NCBI GenBank assembly: GCA_050742975.1
Contig: JBOGDQ010000140.1
Coordinates: 1-26,599 of the forward strand
Direction of reading: 5' to 3'
DNA: 26,599 nt
Origin: JBDTGE01 sp050742975
Lineage (GTDB): Bacteria; Actinomycetota; Actinomycetes; Mycobacteriales; Jatrophihabitantaceae
Below the pieces are notes generated by a model. The model searched no databases. It worked only from the letters and a program-made list of their open reading frames with translations, and had not been told where the DNA came from. Both the position numbers and the translations under genes were made by a program. Positions within the stretch are counted from its first letter, which is position 1, and every line of letters starts with the position of its first letter. Positions 24,580 to 26,599 of the stretch are shown here, in pieces.

Positions 24580-26061
24580 CTAGCCCGGCGTCCAGGTGTG
24601 CACCGGCTCGTTGGTGTGCATGTTCTCGACGTAGCGCCGCAGCATCTCGCGCAGCGAGTCGCGCCGGTCCAGCGGCTGCCGGCTGTCGTCGATCGCGTGG
24701 AACGTCCTGGCCTGCCACTCGGCGCCGTTCAGCTGGGTGATGCAGCGCGCTTCGATGACGCCGAGCAGCCGGTCGCTGACGGCCGAGTCCACACCCCACG
24801 CGTCCAGTCCGGCCCGCGCCATCGGCAGCAGTCGCCGCAGCACGAGCTCGGTCGCCGGCACCTCGCCCAGGCCGGGCCAGTACAGGTGCGCGTTGACGCC
24901 GTGCTTCGCGCCGGTGTTGAAGTTGTCCTCGGCAGCGGTGAACGACATGCGCGTCCAGATCGGCCGGTCCTCCTCCGACAGCGTCCGCAGCAGCCCGTAG
25001 TAGAAGGCGCCGTTGGCCAGCACGTCGACGACGGTGGGGCCGGCCGGCAGCACCCGGTTCTCGACCCGCAGGTGCGGCTTGCCGCGGTAGACGTCGTACA
25101 CCGGCCGGTTCCAGCGGTAGACGGTGCCGTTGTGCATGCGCAGCTCGCCCAGCTTCGGGGTGTCGCCGCGGTCCAGAACGTCGACCGGATCCTCGTCGTC
25201 GCAGATCGGCAGCAGCGCGGGGAAGTACAGCACGTTCTCCTCGAACTGGTCGAAGATCGAGGTGATCCACCGCTCGCCGAACCAGACGCGCGGGCGCACA
25301 CCCTGGGCCTTGAGCTCCTCCGGACGGGTGTCCGTCGCCTGCTCGAACAGGGCGATGCGGGTCTCGCGCCAGAGTTCCTTGCCGAACAGGAACGGCGAGT
25401 TCGCGCCCAGCGCGAGCTGGACGCCGGCCATGCACTGCGCCGCGTTCCAGGTCGGCGCGTACTGCTGCGGGCTGACCTGCAAGTGGAACTGCACGCTGGT
25501 GCAGGCCGCCTCCGGTGCGATGGTGTCGGCGTGCGTGGACAGCCGCTGCACGCCGTCGATGCTGATATGCATGTCCTCGCCACGCGCTGCGAACACCTGC
25601 TCGTTGATCAGTGCGTACCGCGGGTTGGCGCTGAGCGCGTCGTGCGTGAGGTGCTCGGGGGTAAGTGTCGGCAGCATCCCGATCATCACGATGTGCGCGC
25701 CCAGGTCGTTCGACCGCTTCTCGGCGTCGTTGAGGCTGGCGCGCAGGTCGGTCTCAAGCTGCTCGGCGCTGTCGCCGGCCAGGGTCCGCGGCTGCACGTT
25801 GATCTCGATGTTGAACTGGCCCAGCTCGGTCTGGAAGTCGTCGTTGGCGATGGCGTTGAGGATCTCGGCGTTGCGCATCGCCGGGTCCTGGTGCTCGTCG
25901 ACGAGGTTGAACTCGATCTCCACGCCGGTCATCGGCCGGTCGAAGTCGAACTTCGCCTCGGTCAGCATCCGCGACAGGACGTCCAGGCAGCGGCGCACCT
26001 TGGCCCGGTAGCGCTGACGATCCCGGCCGCTGAACTCGGTCCGTGCGACGTCCTCACCCAT
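24580..26061 (-). CDS. GCS2-family glutamate-cysteine-ligase-like carboxylate-amine ligase
   Basis: This 493-residue enzyme of the glutamate-cysteine ligase type 2 superfamily (PF04107-like) has a GVEIEFNLVD active-site strand near residues 46-55, GQFNIEINVQP, ARGEDMHISIDGVQRL, ACTSVQFHLQVSPQQY, LRVENRVLPAGPTVVDVLAN, and the C-terminal NFNTGAKHGVNAHLYWPG. Family members use ATP to join an amino group to a carboxylate, often glutamate. It is longer than YbdK-type enzymes (about 370) and may act on a different substrate than classical gamma-glutamylcysteine synthetase. The start at ATG 26061 has GGAGG 7 nt upstream. It converges on the ATP-grasp gene across the hairpin repeats. Confidence 0.9.
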   Translation of the reverse strand: MGEDVARTEFSGRDRQRYRAKVRRCLDVLSRMLTEAKFDFDRPMTGVEIEFNLVDEHQDPAMRNAEILNAIANDDFQTELGQFNIEINVQPRTLAGDSAEQLETDLRASLNDAEKRSNDLGAHIVMIGMLPTLTPEHLTHDALSANPRYALINEQVFAARGEDMHISIDGVQRLSTHADTIAPEAACTSVQFHLQVSPQQYAPTWNAAQCMAGVQLALGANSPFLFGKELWRETRIALFEQATDTRPEELKAQGVRPRVWFGERWITSIFDQFEENVLYFPALLPICDDEDPVDVLDRGDTPKLGELRMHNGTVYRWNRPVYDVYRGKPHLRVENRVLPAGPTVVDVLANGAFYYGLLRTLSEEDRPIWTRMSFTAAEDNFNTGAKHGVNAHLYWPGLGEVPATELVLRRLLPMARAGLDAWGVDSAVSDRLLGVIEARCITQLNGAEWQARTFHAIDDSRQPLDRRDSLREMLRRYVENMHTNEPVHTWTPG

Positions 26062-26107
26062 CGAGCACCTCCGGACACCGGGTCAACGCGGCCAGAGCTA
26101 GAGCGTC

Positions 26108-26599
26108 TCAGAGATAGGCCCGCACGTCACTGGCTGCCGCCCGCCTGCGCTCGGCGGCCCAGGACACGGTCCACACCAGCCAGCCGAGCAGCACGACCAG
26201 GGCGACGCTGATCAGGCGGTACACCAGCACGCCTGCGGTCGCCGGCACCGTGCCCACGCCGCCACTGGTCAGCGCCAGGATCATCGCCGCGTCGACGACG
26301 CCGAAGCCGCCGGGCAGCAGGGACACGCTCGAGGCGCTCATCCCGGCGACATACGCGACCATCACGAGCACGAGGGTCGACCGCCCGGCACCGACAGCGT
26401 GGCAGGACGCGACGAGGCAGACCAGGTCGGCGACCCAGTTGATGCCCGCGAACCCGAGCCCGGCCAGCCAGTCCCGGGACCGTGGCTTGATTGCCGCGAC
26501 CTCGCGGACGAAGCGGTGCAGCGCGGCCAGGCCGGCGTCGGGCGCCCGGTGCAGGATCCGGTTCGCGCGGGTCAGGCCGCCGCCGGCGATCCGCCACAG
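26108..26599 (-). CDS. Flippase-like membrane protein, lysylphosphatidylglycerol synthase TM family (partial, N-terminus beyond right edge)
   Basis: The C-terminal 163 residues are visible; the start lies right of the window. Visible are a short soluble piece, two or three TM segments, and the family hallmark SLLPGGFGVVDAAMILALTS followed by ATAGVLVYRLISVALVVLLGWL and a basic cytoplasmic tail. This is the UPF0104/LPG synthase TM pattern (PF03706-like). Members move or modify lipids, for example in actinobacterial lipid or glycolipid flipping; some lack the aminoacyl-transferase domain. The gene ends 46 bp from the start of the GCS2 gene on the same strand, so they could be co-transcribed. Confidence 0.85.
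   Translation of the reverse strand: MWRIAGGGLTRANRILHRAPDAGLAALHRFVREVAAIKPRSRDWLAGLGFAGINWVADLVCLVASCHAVGAGRSTLVLVMVAYVAGMSASSVSLLPGGFGVVDAAMILALTSGGVGTVPATAGVLVYRLISVALVVLLGWLVWTVSWAAERRRAAASDVRAYL

Overview
The window is about 26.6 kb of very GC-rich, gene-dense DNA with frequent GTG/TTG starts, GGAGG-type ribosome binding sites and many overlapping stop/start pairs. Gene content (two-domain FadE5-like acyl-CoA dehydrogenase, MarR/TetR regulators beside SDR enzymes, a flippase-like lysylphosphatidylglycerol synthase-type membrane protein, a GCS2-family ligase) points to a chromosomal region of a high-GC actinobacterium. I see no rRNA, tRNA, CRISPR, transposase or phage genes. All family names come from reading motifs by eye; no database search was run.

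Left part (1-9.1 kb). A NarL-partner-type sensor histidine kinase runs off the left edge. Beside it lie two small, overlapping envelope genes (a membrane protein and a secreted protein) that together carry four apparent frameshifts. Then come a RibD/DHFR-like reductase, a divergent SDR/TetR pair sharing an inverted-repeat control region, a phospholipase C-like phosphoesterase, and a divergent membrane-anchored protein of unknown function.

Middle part (9.1-17.5 kb). A tightly overlapping four-gene operon on the minus strand (SDR, amidohydrolase, acyl-CoA ligase, MaoC hydratase) looks like a CoA-dependent catabolic pathway for an unknown carboxylic acid. Next to it are a 14-TM-type MFS transporter and a MarR regulator. 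Nearly identical 15-bp inverted-repeat sites (TACAGG-NNN-CCTGAT) lie upstream of the SDR operon and upstream of the transporter, which suggests one regulator controls both. A perfect 18-bp palindrome lies between the MarR gene and a second, divergent SDR. A lipoprotein and a phosphoribosyltransferase follow.

Right part (17.5-26.6 kb). After the acyl-CoA dehydrogenase comes a plus-strand series: an 84-residue protein, a 421-residue helical protein, two alpha/beta-hydrolase esterases and an ATP-grasp ligase. This series converges on a GCS2 (glutamate-cysteine-ligase-like) carboxylate-amine ligase. The convergence point holds three imperfect copies of a hairpin-forming repeat. Two peptide-bond-type ligases with two esterases may represent a little-described small-molecule or peptide-conjugate pathway; this is the best candidate for novelty in the window. 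The window ends inside a flippase-like membrane protein.
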